NCBI GenBank assembly: GCA_030035585.1
Contig: JASCZL010000099.1
Span: forward strand, 16,523 to 80,522
From: Dugong dugon
Taxonomy: Eukaryota; Chordata; Mammalia; Sirenia; Dugongidae
DNA length: 64,000 nucleotides
Direction of reading: 5' to 3'
Part shown: one piece after another, positions 44,666-57,117 of the stretch
Layout: every line of letters begins with the position of its first letter
Numbering within the stretch: the stretch's first letter is position 1
Notes under the pieces: model-generated
What the model was told of the DNA's origin: nothing
Seen by the model: only the letters and a program-made list of their open reading frames with translations
Databases searched by the model: none
Made by a program: the position numbers and the translations under genes

Positions 44666-45103
44666 GTGCGCCTCCCCCGGGGCTCCTTTCCCCCTGCACG
44701 GTGGGTTCCTTGCCCCTTTCCCTTCTGCCTATCCCCTTCCGCCCCGCGTGATGCTGGGTTGGGTGGAGGGCCCGCCCCTCCAGCCCACCTCCTCTCTCTG
44801 TCAGCTCTCTCTGTCAGCTCTCTCTGTTTTCCTCGCGGCGGGTTCCTTCGCTTCACCATCGCGTGGCTGGCCTCCCCGGGTGTGCCCCTGCCGGGGCCGC
44901 GTGTCCGTCCTTCCTCTGGCAGCGGGAAGTGAAATCGCGTGGCTCCCAGGGAGCGCGCTTGCGCCCGCAGCGGGGTCCTCTGCCCCACTCCCCCACCCCC
45001 CACCCCCCGCCCGCCCGCCCTCCTCCACAGCATGGTCCTTGTCCCTGCATCCCCACGGTGCCGACAGGGAGCACAGCCCACGCCTTCCTCGCTCTCCCTT
45101 CTC

Positions 45104-45397
45104 CTGCCTCTGCCTCTTCTGCCTTGGTGCTCATAGGTCCCTCTCCTGTCTGCTAGCTACTCTTTTCTGTCTCAAAAGACATGCCCTGGGGATACAACCT
45201 AACCCTGTAGGTTGCCTCTTGCCTCCTTAACATAACTGCCTGGAATTCCACCTCATTAACATCACAGAGGCTAGGAGTGACAACCCAGAGTATACTGAAG
45301 ACAGATCACAAATCCCAGGACAACCACACAACACTGGGAATGAGGGCCAAGACAAGTTGACACACATTCTGGGGGGGACACATTTTAATCCATGACA
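45104..45397. repeat. Interspersed repeat, copy B, unit 7
   Basis: The same as 812-1105. Confidence 0.7.
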
Positions 45398-47192
45398 CCA
45401 GGCTATCTCAGAACAAACCCACCGACACCGAGTCCCTCTAGAAGGAAAGGACAAGAACAGCGCCCCTAGCCCGCCACCCAAGGACAGCGCACCTGCAATA
45501 GGCAATAGGAGTCCCGCGGTGAGGGGCTGAGTGCCCATCAGTTGAGTGAGTTGGGTCTTCCCAGAGATTGGTTCCTTTAGGATGGCTTCCCTAGTCACAA
45601 GCCCATGTCCCCACCGCGACCAGCCAGCCTGCTGACCAAACGGAAGGATTCCGGTTCGCTTGGAGACAAGGTGGATATCCCCAGGCGTCCACCACGGTCA
45701 GGCTTTGTTTTGGTCTTCAGAGGCCGCCCAGTTCCAGCCCTGCCCCGTCTCTTCTGGGGTCTCTGGCTCTCCCTCTTCCTGTGACCTTGCACCCACCGAC
45801 TGCCTCATACCCTCCACTCCCCAGCCTCCCTCTCGTCGCTCTCCTTCCCTTTCTGCCAGCTCCATGCACGTCCACCCCTACCCCACGGCCATCACCTCCA
45901 GCCCTGCCTTCACCAACACCCTCTCCCCAAAGGATTGGCAGACAACACGCCCGCATAGGGGACTCCTCAAGAGGGTTCCCCATGAAAATTCCACAGGACC
46001 CAAGCGAGCAGGGCGGGTTTCCAAGGCAGTAGGCCACATCACTGGGCATGAGGGCTCCATTTCTGCAGGCGGCGAGAACCTCACCCATGGGGAGGGAAGG
46101 CAAAAGGTCCAGGCTGGGGGAGGGAGAGGCAAGTCGCTGAGGGAGGAATGGCTGGGCCTGGAGACTCAGAAGATGGCGACCAAGGCGGGACCGCCTCCAC
46201 CCAGCTACTCTTAACGCTCCTCTGTCTCTCCATATGCTTCTTCGGTTTGTTTTTTTCCGGGGGGGTGGGGGGACTTTTACCAAGGGTCCAGTTCACATCG
46301 CCCAGTATCCCCGAGTTTCTTCTCCACGCTCCAGGAACGCTCTGAGGAGTTGAGAGACAGAGAGAACTCATCTAATAGAGGATTTTTCTTTTAAATATTC
46401 ATTGTTGGCCACTGGATTTGGAATCATGTCAAAAGCGTGTGTTATAAAGTTAGAACTGCTGTCTAGGGTTTTCTTGGCTGTAATCTTGAATGGAAGCAGA
46501 TAGCCACGATTCCCTGCTGCACCGCTCGGTACCTTTCAACAGCCAGTCTTTTGATTAGTAGCCCACAGCAAACTGTTTGAAGCACCCGGGAACCCGAATG
46601 TGAGAAGACATTCTCCCGAAACACTTGGAGTCAGGGCGCACAGAGACACATTGCCCCAAACATAGTCTTCTTTCAGGGAAGCGCGGGTCTCCTTCAGCCA
46701 TCCTTCGTGCTTTTCCTTGTTGATTGTGCAGAACGCGCCGATATAGAGAGGGTCGGTCACGATTCTTTTCACAGAAATAGTGTCCCATTGCACAATTTCT
46801 TCCGAAGCGAACGCCGAAGGTGTCCTTCTGGGCGAGCGATGGAGATCCGCTCTCGGCCAGAAAATCCCTTGGCACTGCTAGGTGTAGCTCGATGAGCTGT
46901 TTGCCCAGGAGATGTTCTACTTTGCCAGAAAGGAGAGGAACAAAACAAAACAAAACACCTTATTTCTCACTAACAACAGAGAAGGAAAGGCGATTCAAAG
47001 CTCAAAATACAGTGGCGTCACTAGGGTTCGTGTCACGCAGTGCAGGACTCATAGTGCCACCCACATCATCGACCTCCTCCCGTACCAGCCCATACAGAAT
47101 CCTTGGTATTGGTTTTTGTACCAATGTTAATGGTGAATCGTTATTCCTGTATATTGCTCATTCTTTTCTCTTGAATTACTACTTCATTCCCC

Positions 47193-47215
47193 AAAAAAAA
47201 AAAAAAAAAAAAAAA
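47193..47215 (+). repeat. Variable A-tract 1, unit 7 (23 A)
   Basis: 23 A, followed by TTATT, as in unit 5. Confidence 0.9.
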
Positions 47216-47633
47216 TTATTCAACTAGGTTCAGAAGTACTAATTGCCACGATACTGTACCGAAAACGCCAGAAACTTTGACCAAATCGGTGACTACAAAA
47301 ACTCGGCAGCCAAGAAAACAACAGCAGAGAAACCTCGAAACCAGAGGTTTCCACGCGTCACTGTAATTGAGGAATCACGACAGCTCTCCACAGAGGGCAT
47401 TTTAAGGTTCCCAAAGTCAATTACCATAGCCTCTTTTAAACCTGTGTTTGGTTACATGGATCCACGTAAGCCGGGCTTACGAAAAATGTTTTTGGAATTG
47501 TATCTACTTCAGGGATATCGTTTTAAAAATACTACATTTCTGCAGAAACACAGCACAGGAATGTCTGGACGGTCATTTTGGTGTGCCCCTCTGCAAGTGT
47601 CACCCGGTGCAGTCCGCATCGCCCCTACCCCGC

Positions 47634-48004
47634 AACCCGTGACGTCACTGGAGAACTAGGTAAAACCCCTTTAGGTAGTCACTTAGACGCGCGCGTATAA
47701 CGGGGATACATCGGCTGTCTATCCGTTGAGGCTGTCGCCGACTCGTTCCTGGTGTCACCTCACTGCCCCTCCATTAGCAGCCGCTCAGGCTCAAGGTCCA
47801 GCGTGTTGCCGTTCCGCGGCCGCCAGATGGCGCGGCCTCTCCCGGAGAGCAGGGCCGGGTCCCCTCCATGCGCTGGGAGCTCTGGGCTTCGTGTTCCAGC
47901 CTCGCGCGTTCGGAATCCGCCTTGACCAGGCGAGCCAAGCCTGTGCCGAGGGCCATGACGTCGCGCGGACCTCGTCGCCTCCCCCTGATTTGCTCTTGAA
48001 CACA
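47634..48004. promoter_or_regulatory. CpG-dense block, unit 7
   Basis: Block-2 form; CTCF-like motif at 47820-47833. Confidence 0.5.
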
Positions 48005-48755
48005 CTTATACTGCGGGAAGTCTTCTCCCTCCCCGCCACCGCCCCCCACCCCCACCCCGCTGCTCTCCATTAGCTGCTCTCTGGCCACCTAACACCTGGT
48101 GACCCTGCTGCTCTCCGCTCCTCTCTCTTCGCCCACCTGTGTAGGGCCCGGAGGGCATAGGGACTCTGAACTCTGAAGCGATCTGATCTTGAAGCCCAGA
48201 CAGCCAAGTGTCCCCAGAACCCAAGCTCACGAGCCCGGACGGACCGAAGCAAATCAGTCTCGTGTGTCAAACATTCTTTCTTTCCTTCACTTGCGTTTTC
48301 TGGCTCGCTCCTTCCTTTAACTCCTTTGTTCCATTAAGAAACCTAGCCGACTGTCAAAGATCACAAGATTCGATGATGACACAGTTAGCTGGCGACGCTG
48401 TGGGCAAATCGGCACTTTGATACGTGGCTGGCAAGCAATGAGGACACAGAAAGGGTCAGGCAGCCAGAGGAGGCGTGCCGGGACCCAACGCCTAGATGCC
48501 AGCAAAGGAGGAAAGCGGCAGGAGGAAGAAGGGTGGGCAGTGGGACCTCATTCCTATTTGGAAAGTGGGGGGAGTGCAGAGAGGTCTCGGATAGGGATAG
48601 GAGATTGGGGTTTCTAGGAACGGAGCTGAGGTTCCGGAGGGACATCTACTCGTTCTTTCATACTCGTTTGTGCTATTGAGATTTCTTTTCAGGCGCATGT
48701 TTTCCGTCTTTCAAAAGAAAAATGGATTTTCTTCTGTGTACGTTCCAACCATGTC

Positions 48756-48761
48756 TTTATT
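48756..48761 (-). terminator. Candidate polyadenylation signal, unit 7
   Basis: The AATAAA is retained. Confidence 0.4.
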
Positions 48762-49730
48762 GTACCGAGGAAAACTCACATCCAGCTCGACAATCGATAT
48801 CAAGTTTGAGAGGCTACCACTTCCCACGACGATGGGAGGAGTCTCAGATGAGAGATGATAAGAAAGAGGTCTGAAGTCTACATACCATAAATCTATTTTT
48901 CAGAAGATAGGAGAGCGTATGGAGAGACATGACCTAAATATACACATAACTCCAAAAAAGGTGCGACAACAATTACATCGCTACGCTTTGTTCAGTGACG
49001 GAATGGTGTTGCCCTAATGTCTTTCAGTCCGTTGTCTGCGGGTTGAAAGTGGCTCAAGGAAACCATATATTCACGGGGGGCGATCACTGTGGGGCATAAT
49101 CTGTGGCATCATTCCTTCAGTGATGGATTGGGAAGAAACTCTCTTCCGGCCTCCAATTCGCACTCTCAAGGCTAAGGAAAAACGAACAAGCAAACAGAAA
49201 AATAAAAAACAAAAAAAAAAAAACCCTCATTTTCAGAAAATCCCGTTACGAGTAGAGAGAGCATCCCCTCATTCTCTACATGAACCTCATTTCCAGTTTG
49301 ACTGCCCATCTCGTCAGAACGGAAAGGAGTAGAGGTGTGTGCAAGGTAGACCTATTTGCCTTGCTGGGGTTTGGTTACAATTCGTGAATTGCCCAGACTG
49401 CCAAGGAGGTGATGATCTCAAGGAGGAGTTTAGGTCAGTCATGAGAAGGCTATTGTTCATGTGGCTTCAGTGAATGGGTCCAGTGCCTGGTGTCCTTGGT
49501 GCCTCCGGTGGCAAGAGGGAGCCTCCAAAGGATCGGGCACCCAATGACTTGAAGACCCGGCGTCAGCGCTGTGACAATGTGCTAGATGGAAGTTTCCCAG
49601 AGTCTTATCCTTCTTCCTGCCTTGGTTTTGCTCCCGAACACCCCGTGTTGGTTGTTCGGCATCTCTTTAAATCATTCTGATGCCACCACAAGGCATAGGA
49701 TGCCTGAATGCGGGTCTGGACGCCCCAGTC

Positions 49731-51044
49731 CTAAATCTGAAGCCCTGGTGAGTCTTGCAGCGCGTCCAGCAGAGCCTGGAAGTCAACGTCGCCGAGGGTG
49801 AGTTCGAGTTGCGGAGGGTCCTCCTCCAGTGGATCCACGTTCAGAAAGGCTTGGGCCTTTTCCTGAAAGTGTGTGGTGGAGAGGAGTTCATCTAAAAGGC
49901 TCATGGTTTCTAGACAGCCTTGGTCCAGTGGACGAGATGAGCCTTGCGCTGACCGTGCCGGCTCCTGCCACAGGTGTACCTCGGGGTGTGCGGGCTGCTG
50001 AATTGTCTCTTGGGTAGGTTCCCATCTGGCCGTCACGCCCTGGGCCACCCCACAGCCCCATTGCATGAAGGGAGCTGGGCCTTGCTGAGCCAGAGCCTGC
50101 CCCTGCTTCTTTGGATTCTCAGGCTGAGGAGAGTCTTGGCCGCGCAATCCTGCCGAGACACTGTGTTGGTTGGGATCCTGGCCATGTCCTGGGTATTGGG
50201 GCCAGGAAGGAGCCTGAGTGTCTGACAGCCTCTTTCCCACAGTCGGTTCCGTTGGCAAGTGATTCAGGTCTGTCTCCGGGGCGTGAGAGGTCTCTGCTCT
50301 CTGCACATCCAGGGTGGGCTGGACCAGCATGACACCTGGTGCTTGACTGACACAGCCCTGGGTGGCACGCGAAGGAACAAAGGGTGTGGGGGACTCCAGG
50401 AGAAGAGGCAGCATGGCTTGGTTGCCGCTGGAAGGATGGGAGCGTAGGCCATGATGAGACGTGCTCTGGACACAGGACAGGTTGCTTTGGTCAAGTGGAA
50501 GCGTCCCATGCGCTGGGCTGCCTGCCAAGAACTTCACCGGTGGTGCATTTGTGCCCTGCACTGGGTTCCGAGCCCTTCGGTTCTGAAACCATATGTGAAC
50601 TCGGGATTCTGGAAGGCCCGTTCGTCGAGCCAGTTCTTCCCTGGCCTCGATACCAGGGTATCGGTTCTTCTCAAAGGCTTCAACTAGGAGACTCCTTTGA
50701 GATCGGGTGATGAACGTGCGCTTTCGTCTGGCTGCTTTGGGGAAGTTTTCTGGAGACCAAGGCTGAGGCTCTTGCTCACCCTGGAACGGCTCTTCTTCGA
50801 AGGCACGCCCAGAGGCCGAGCTGCCCTTCTTCAGGTGACTTGCTCTGCGGTTTTGAAACCATATCTGAATGCGATCCTCCGGAATGCCAAGTTTTTGGGC
50901 GAGTTCTTCTCTGGTAGTGATACCAGGGTAGGGGTTCTGTTCAAAAGACGCCCACAGGACCTCTCTTTGACTCGGCTGCAAAACCAACCTCTTTCGTCGG
51001 CCTTGTGGTTTCTGAGAACGACTTGAAGTGCCGGTCAGATCCAT
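49731..51044 (-). CDS. DUX4: DUX4/DUXC-type double-homeobox factor, unit 7
   Basis: An intact 437-codon copy with the majority protein, in the second type-A unit. It is exactly 14,772 bp from its unit-5 counterpart, from which I see no difference. Confidence 0.9.
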   Translation of the reverse strand: MDLTGTSSRSQKPQGRRKRLVLQPSQREVLWASFEQNPYPGITTREELAQKLGIPEDRIQIWFQNRRASHLKKGSSASGRAFEEEPFQGEQEPQPWSPENFPKAARRKRTFITRSQRSLLVEAFEKNRYPGIEAREELARRTGLPESRVHIWFQNRRARNPVQGTNAPPVKFLAGSPAHGTLPLDQSNLSCVQSTSHHGLRSHPSSGNQAMLPLLLESPTPFVPSRATQGCVSQAPGVMLVQPTLDVQRAETSHAPETDLNHLPTEPTVGKRLSDTQAPSWPQYPGHGQDPNQHSVSAGLRGQDSPQPENPKKQGQALAQQGPAPFMQWGCGVAQGVTARWEPTQETIQQPAHPEVHLWQEPARSAQGSSRPLDQGCLETMSLLDELLSTTHFQEKAQAFLNVDPLEEDPPQLELTLGDVDFQALLDALQDSPGLQI

Positions 51045-51164
51045 ACTGGCAAGTGACCTGGATTGCACGGAGACCAGCGGCCAAGCGAACAGCTCCCGGA
51101 AACAAAGGACTCAGCGACACCCAGAAAGCTTTGCGGAGCAAAGGAAGGCGCCAAGGGCCATTTC

Positions 51165-51199
51165 TTAAATACCTTCCCACTGGAGCCCTTCATTAAATA
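51165..51199 (-). promoter_or_regulatory. Paired TATA-like boxes, unit 7
   Basis: Both boxes are retained. As in unit 5, the A-to-G variant lies upstream, here at 51297. Confidence 0.55.
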
Positions 51200-51390
51200 C
51201 CTAAGACCTTGGAGGACGGCGTGGAAGGGCGGGATGACTCCTAAGTGGAAGTGGAGATTTTATCAGGGGAGTGGGCAACGGTCATCCTATTAAGGTGTTG
51301 CGTCAGAGGAATGCATCTCTAATGGAAGGATTTCCGGCACCTTGTGCGGTCGGCGGGAGCTGGGGAAGGAGACTGGCATTCCCAGGTGCC

Positions 51391-51889
51391 TTAGTTATCT
51401 AGCGCTGCTCTAAACAGAACCAGCACAAGATCAGGACTAAAACAAACCCAAATGGATTCTTTCACACTCCAGGAAGGGGCGCGTTCACATTCGGGCCGCC
51501 AGCCCTGGTGGGGGGAAAGGGGGATGGGGAGGGGCGAGGGGGAGGCTTTCTCTGCCTGTCAGCTCTGGAGCAAGGTCCTTGTCATCACTCTTCTTCTGGT
51601 CTAGGAGCTTCTCAACGCAGGGACCCCGGGTCCAAAGTACAAGCTCTGCCTCTGCCTCTTCTGGCTTGGTGCCCATAGGTCCCTCGCCTCTCTGCTAGCT
51701 TCTGTCTTTTCTATCTCACAAGAGATTGCCTGGCCATACAAGCTAACCCTGTAGATTGCCTCCGGACTCATTAACATAACTGCCTGGAATCCTGCCTCAT
51801 TTCATCATAGAGGCTAGGATTTACGACACATCAGATAATGAGGACAGATCACAAATCCCGGAACAATCACACAACTCTGGGAATCATGG
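51391..51889. repeat. Interspersed repeat, copy A, units 7-8
   Basis: The same element with the C allele near its start. G-run at 51510-51542. Confidence 0.7.
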
Positions 51890-51892
51890 GTC

Positions 51893-52050
51893 CTTTGGAT
51901 TCTCAGGCTCTTGAGAGGAGTCTTGGTGGCGCAATCTTGTCCGGACAGCGAGTTGATTATGGTCCTAGCCATATGCCGGGTATGGGGGCCAGGAAGGAGT
52001 CTGAGTATCTGACAGCCTCTTTCCCACAGTCGGTTCTATTGGCTGCTGAT
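51893..52050 (-). pseudogene. Broken DUX fragment, unit 8
   Basis: The same 158-bp fragment with the same in-frame stop. Confidence 0.85.
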
Positions 52051-52488
52051 GTGCGCCTCCCCCGGGGCTCCTTTCCCCCTGCACGGTGGGTTCCTTGCCC
52101 CTTTCCCTTCTGCCTATCCCCTTCCGCCCCGCGTGATGCTGGGTTGGGTGGAGGGCCCGCCCCTCCAGCCCACCTCCTCTCTCTGTCAGCTCTCTCTGTC
52201 AGCTCTCTCTGTTTTCCTCGCGGCGGGTTCCTTCGCTTCACCATCGCGTGGCTGGCCTCCCCGGGTGTGCCCCTGCCGGGGCCGCGTGTCCGTCCTTCCT
52301 CTGGCAGAGGGAAGTGAAATCGCGTGGCTCCCAGGGAGCGCGCTTGCGCCCGCAGCGGGGTCCTCTGCCCCACTCCCCCACCCCCCACCCCCCGCCCGCC
52401 CGCCCTCCTCCACAGCATGGTCCTTGTCCCTGCATCCCCACGGTGCCGACAGGGAGCACAGCCCACGCCTTCCTCGCTCTCCCTTCTC

Positions 52489-52782
52489 CTGCCTCTGCCT
52501 CTTCTGCCTTGGTGCTCATAGGTCCCTCTCCTGTCTGCTAGCTACTCTTTTCTGTCTCAAAAGACATGCCCTGGGGATACAACCTAACCCTGTAGGTTGC
52601 CTCTTGCCTCCTTAACATAACTGCCTGGAATTCCACCTCATTAACATCACAGAGGCTAGGAGTGACAACCCAGAGTATACTGAAGACAGATCACAAATCC
52701 CAGGACAACCACACAACACTGGGAATGAGGGCCAAGACAAGTTGACACACATTCTGGGGGGGACACATTTTAATCCATGACA
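52489..52782. repeat. Interspersed repeat, copy B, unit 8
   Basis: The same as 812-1105. Confidence 0.7.
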
Positions 52783-54577
52783 CCAGGCTATCTCAGAACA
52801 AACCCACCGACACCGAGTCCCTCTAGAAGGAAAGGACAAGAACAGCGCCCCTAGCCCGCCACCCAAGGACAGCGCACCTGCAATAGGCAATAGGAGTCCC
52901 GCGGTGAGGGGCTGAGTGCCCATCAGTTGAGTGAGTTGGGTCTTCCCAGAGATTGGTTCCTTTAGGATGGCTTCCCTAGTCACAAGCCCATGTCCCCACC
53001 GCGACCAGCCAGCCTGCTGACCAAACGGAAGGATTCCGGTTCGCTTGGAGACAAGGTGGATATCCCCAGGCGTCCACCACGGTCAGGCTTTGTTTTGGTC
53101 TTCAGAGGCCGCCCAGTTCCAGCCCTGCCCCGTCTCTTCTGGGGTCTCTGGCTCTCCCTCTTCCTGTGACCTTGCACCCACCGACTGCCTCATACCCTCC
53201 ACTCCCCAGCCTCCCTCTCGTCGCTCTCCTTCCCTTTCTGCCAGCTCCATGCACGTCCACCCCTACCCCACGGCCATCACCTCCAGCCCTGCCTTCACCA
53301 ACACCCTCTCCACAAAGGATTGGCAGACAACACGCCCGCATAGGGGACTCCTCAAGAGGGTTCCCCATGAAAATTCCACAGGACCCAAGCGAGCAGGGCG
53401 GGTTTCCAGGGCAGTAGGCCACATCACTGGGCATGAGGGCTCCATTTCTGCAGGCGGCGAGAACCTCACCCATGGGGAGGGAAGGCAAAAGGTCCAGGCT
53501 GGGGGAGGGAGAGGCAAGTCGCTGAGGGAGGAATGGCTGGGCCTGGAGACTCAGAAGATGGCGACCAAGGCGGGACCGCCTCCACCCAGCTACTCTTAAC
53601 GCTCCTCTGTCTCTCCATATGCTTCTTCGGTTTGTTTTTTTCCGGGGGGGTGGGGGGACTTTTACCAAGGGTCCAGTTCACATCGCCCAGTATCCCCGAG
53701 TTTCTTCTCCACGCTCCAGGAACGCTCTGAGGAGTTGAGAGACAGAGAGAACTCATCTAATAGAGGATTTTTCTTTTAAATATTCATTGTTGGCCACTGG
53801 ATTTGGAATCATGTCAAAAGCGTGTGTTATAAAGTTAGAACTGCTGTCTAGGGTTTTCTTGGCTGTAATCTTGAATGGAAGCAGATAGCCACGATTCCCT
53901 GCTGCACCGCTCGGTACCTTTCAACAGCCAGTCTTTTGATTAGTAGCCCACAGCAAACTGTTTGAAGCACCCGGGAACCCGAATGTGAGAAGACATTCTC
54001 CCGAAACACTTGGAGTCAGGGCGCACAGAGACACATTGCCCCAAACATAGTCTTCTTTCAGGGAAGCGCGGGTCTCCTTCAGCCATCCTTCGTGCTTTTC
54101 CTTGTTGATTGTGCAGAACGCGCCGATATAGAGAGGGTCGGTCACGATTCTTTTCACAGAAATAGTGTCCCATTGCACAATTTCTTCCGAAGCGAACGCC
54201 GAAGGTGTCCTTCTGGGCGAGCGATGGAGATCCGCTCTCGGCCAGAAAATCCCTTGGCACTGCTAGGTGTAGCTCGATGAGCTGTTTGCCCAGGAGATGT
54301 TCTACTTTGCCAGAAAGGAGAGGAACAAAACAAAACAAAACACCTTATTTCTCACTAACAACAGAGAAGGAAAGGCGATTCAAAGCTCAAAATACAGTGG
54401 CGTCACTAGGGTTCGTGTCACGCAGTGCAGGACTCATAGTGCCACCCACATCATCGACCTCCTCCCGTACCAGCCCATACAGAATCCTTGGTATTGGTTT
54501 TTGTACCAATGTTAATGGTGAATCGTTATTCCTGTATATTGCTCATTCTTTTCTCTTGAATTACTACTTCATTCCCC

Positions 54578-54600
54578 AAAAAAAAAAAAAAAAAAAAAAA
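54578..54600 (+). repeat. Variable A-tract 1, unit 8 (23 A)
   Basis: 23 A, followed by TTTATT, as in unit 6. Confidence 0.9.
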
Positions 54601-55019
54601 TTTATTCAACTAGGTTCAGAAGTACTAATTGCCACGATACTGTACCGAAAACGCCAGAAACTTTGACCAAATCGGTGACTACAAAAACTCGGCAGCCAAG
54701 AAAACAACAGCAGAGAAACCTCGAAACCAGAGGTTTCCACGCGTCACTGTAATTGAGGAATCACGACAGCTCTCCACAGAGGGCATTTTAAGGTTCCCAA
54801 AGTCAATTACCATAGCCTCTTTTAAACCTGTGTTTGGTTACATGGATCCACGTAAGCCGGGCTTACGAAAAATGTTTTTGGAATTGTATCTACTTCAGGG
54901 ATATCGTTTTAAAAATACTACATTTCTGCAGAAACACAGCACAGGAATGTCTGGACAGTCATTTTGGTGTGCCCCTCTGCAAGTGTCACCCGGTGCAGTC
55001 CGCATCGCCCCTACCCCGC

Positions 55020-55390
55020 AACCCGTGACGTCACTGGAGAACTAGGTAAAACCCCTTTAGGTAGTCACTTAGACGCGCGCGTATAACGGGGATACATCGG
55101 CTGTCTATCCGTTGAGGCTGTCGCCGACTCGTTCCTGGTGTCACCTCACTGCCCCTCCATTAGCAGCCGCTCAGGCTCAAGGTCCAGCGTGTTGCCGTTC
55201 CGCGGCCGCCAGATGGCGCGGCCTCTCCCGGAGAGCAGGGCCGGGTCCCCTCCATGCGCTGGGAGCTCTGGGCTTCGTGTTCCAGCCTCGCGCGTTCGGA
55301 ATCCGCCTTGACCAGGCGAGCCAAGCCTGTGCCGAGGGCCATGACGTCGCGCGGACCTCGTCGCCTCCCCCTGATTTGCTCTTGAACACA
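55020..55390. promoter_or_regulatory. CpG-dense block, unit 8
   Basis: Block-2 form; CTCF-like motif at 55206-55219. Confidence 0.5.
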
Positions 55391-56141
55391 CTTATACTGC
55401 GGGAAGTCTTCTCCCTCCCCGCCACCGCCCCCCACCCCCACCCCGCTGCTCTCCATTAGCTGCTCTCTGGCCACCTAACACCTGGTGACCCTGCTGCTCT
55501 CCGCTCCTCTCTCTTCGCCCACCTGTGTAGGGCCCGGAGGGCATAGGGACTCTGAACTCTGAAGCGATCTGATCTTGAAGCCCAGACAGCCAAGTGTCCC
55601 CAGAACCCAAGCTCACGAGCCCGGACGGACCGAAGCAAATCAGTCTCGTGTGTCAAACATTCTTTCTTTCCTTCACTTGCGTTTTCTGGCTCGCTCCTTC
55701 CTTTAACTCCTTTGTTCCATTAAGAAACCTAGCCGACTGTCAAAGATCACAAGATTCGATGATGACACAGTTAGCTGGCGACGCTGTGGGCAAATCGGCA
55801 CTTTGATACGTGGCTGGCAAGCAATGAGGACACAGAAAGGGTCAGGCAGCCAGAGGAGGCGTGCCGGGACCCAACGCCTAGATGCCAGCAAAGGAGGAAA
55901 GCGGCAGGAGGAAGAAGGGTGGGCAGTGGGACCTCATTCCTATTTGGAAAGTGGGGGGAGTGCAGAGAGGTCTCGGATAGGGATAGGAGATTGGGGTTTC
56001 TAGGAACGGAGCTGAGGTTCCGGAGGGACATCTACTCGTTCTTTCATACTCGTTTGTGCTATTGAGATTTCTTTTCAGGCGCATGTTTTCCGTCTTTCAA
56101 AAGAAAAATGGATTTTCTTCTGTGTACGTTCCAACCATGTC

Positions 56142-56147
56142 TTTATT
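56142..56147 (-). terminator. Candidate polyadenylation signal, unit 8
   Basis: The AATAAA is retained. Confidence 0.4.
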
Positions 56148-57028
56148 GTACCGAGGAAAACTCACATCCAGCTCGACAATCGATATCAAGTTTGAGAGGC
56201 TACCACTTCCCACGACGATGGGAGGAGTCTCAGATGAGAGATGATAAGAAAGAGGTCTGAAGTCTACATACCATAAATCTATTTTTCAGAAGATAGGAGA
56301 GCGTATGGAGAGACATGACCTAAATATACACATAACTCCAAAAAAGGTGCGACAACAATTACATCGCTACGCTTTGTTCAGTGACGGAATGGTGTTGCCC
56401 TAATGTCTTTCAGTCCGTTGTCTGCGGGTTGAAAGTGGCTCAAGGAAACCATATATTCACGGGGGGCGATCACTGTGGGGCATAATCTGTGGCATCATTC
56501 CTTCAGTGATGGATTGGGAAGAAACTCTCTTCCGGCCTCCAATTCGCACTCTCAAGGCTAAGGAAAAACGAACAAGCAAACAGAAAAATAAAAAACAAAA
56601 AAAAAAAAAACCCTCATTTTCAGAAAATCCCGTTACGAGTAGAGAGAGCATCCCCTCATTCTCTACATGAACCTCATTTCCAGTTTGACTGCCCATCTCG
56701 TCAGAACGGAAAGGAGTAGAGGTGTGTGCAAGGTAGACCTATTTGCCTTGCTGGGGTTTGGTTACAATTCGTGAATTGCCCAGACTGCCAAGGAGGTGAT
56801 GATCTCAAGGAGGAGTTTAGGTCAGTCATGAGAAGGCTATTGTTCATGTGGCTTCAGTGAATGGGTCCAGTGCCTGGTGTCCTTGGTGCCTCCGGTGGCA
56901 AGAGGGAGCCTCCAAAGGATCGGGCACCCAATGACTTGAAGACCCGGCGTCAGCGCTGTGACAATGTGCTAGATGGAAGTTTCCCAGAGTCTTATCCTTC
57001 TTCCTGCCTTGGTTTTGCTCCCGAACAC

Positions 57029-57034
57029 CACGTG
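57029..57034. promoter_or_regulatory. E-box CACGTG specific to type-B units (unit 8)
   Basis: The same substitution as in unit 6. Confidence 0.35.
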
Positions 57035-57117
57035 TTGGTTGTTCGGCATCTCTTTAAATCATTCTGATGCCACCACAAGGCATAGGATGCCTGAATGCGG
57101 GTCTGGACGCCCCAGTC

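Larger units (their letters stand above)
44293..51677. repeat. Macrosatellite unit 7 (7385 bp, type A of the dimer)
   Basis: I found no difference from unit 5 at any marker examined, including both A-tract lengths (23 and 13). It lies exactly 14,772 bp downstream of unit 5. Confidence 0.97.
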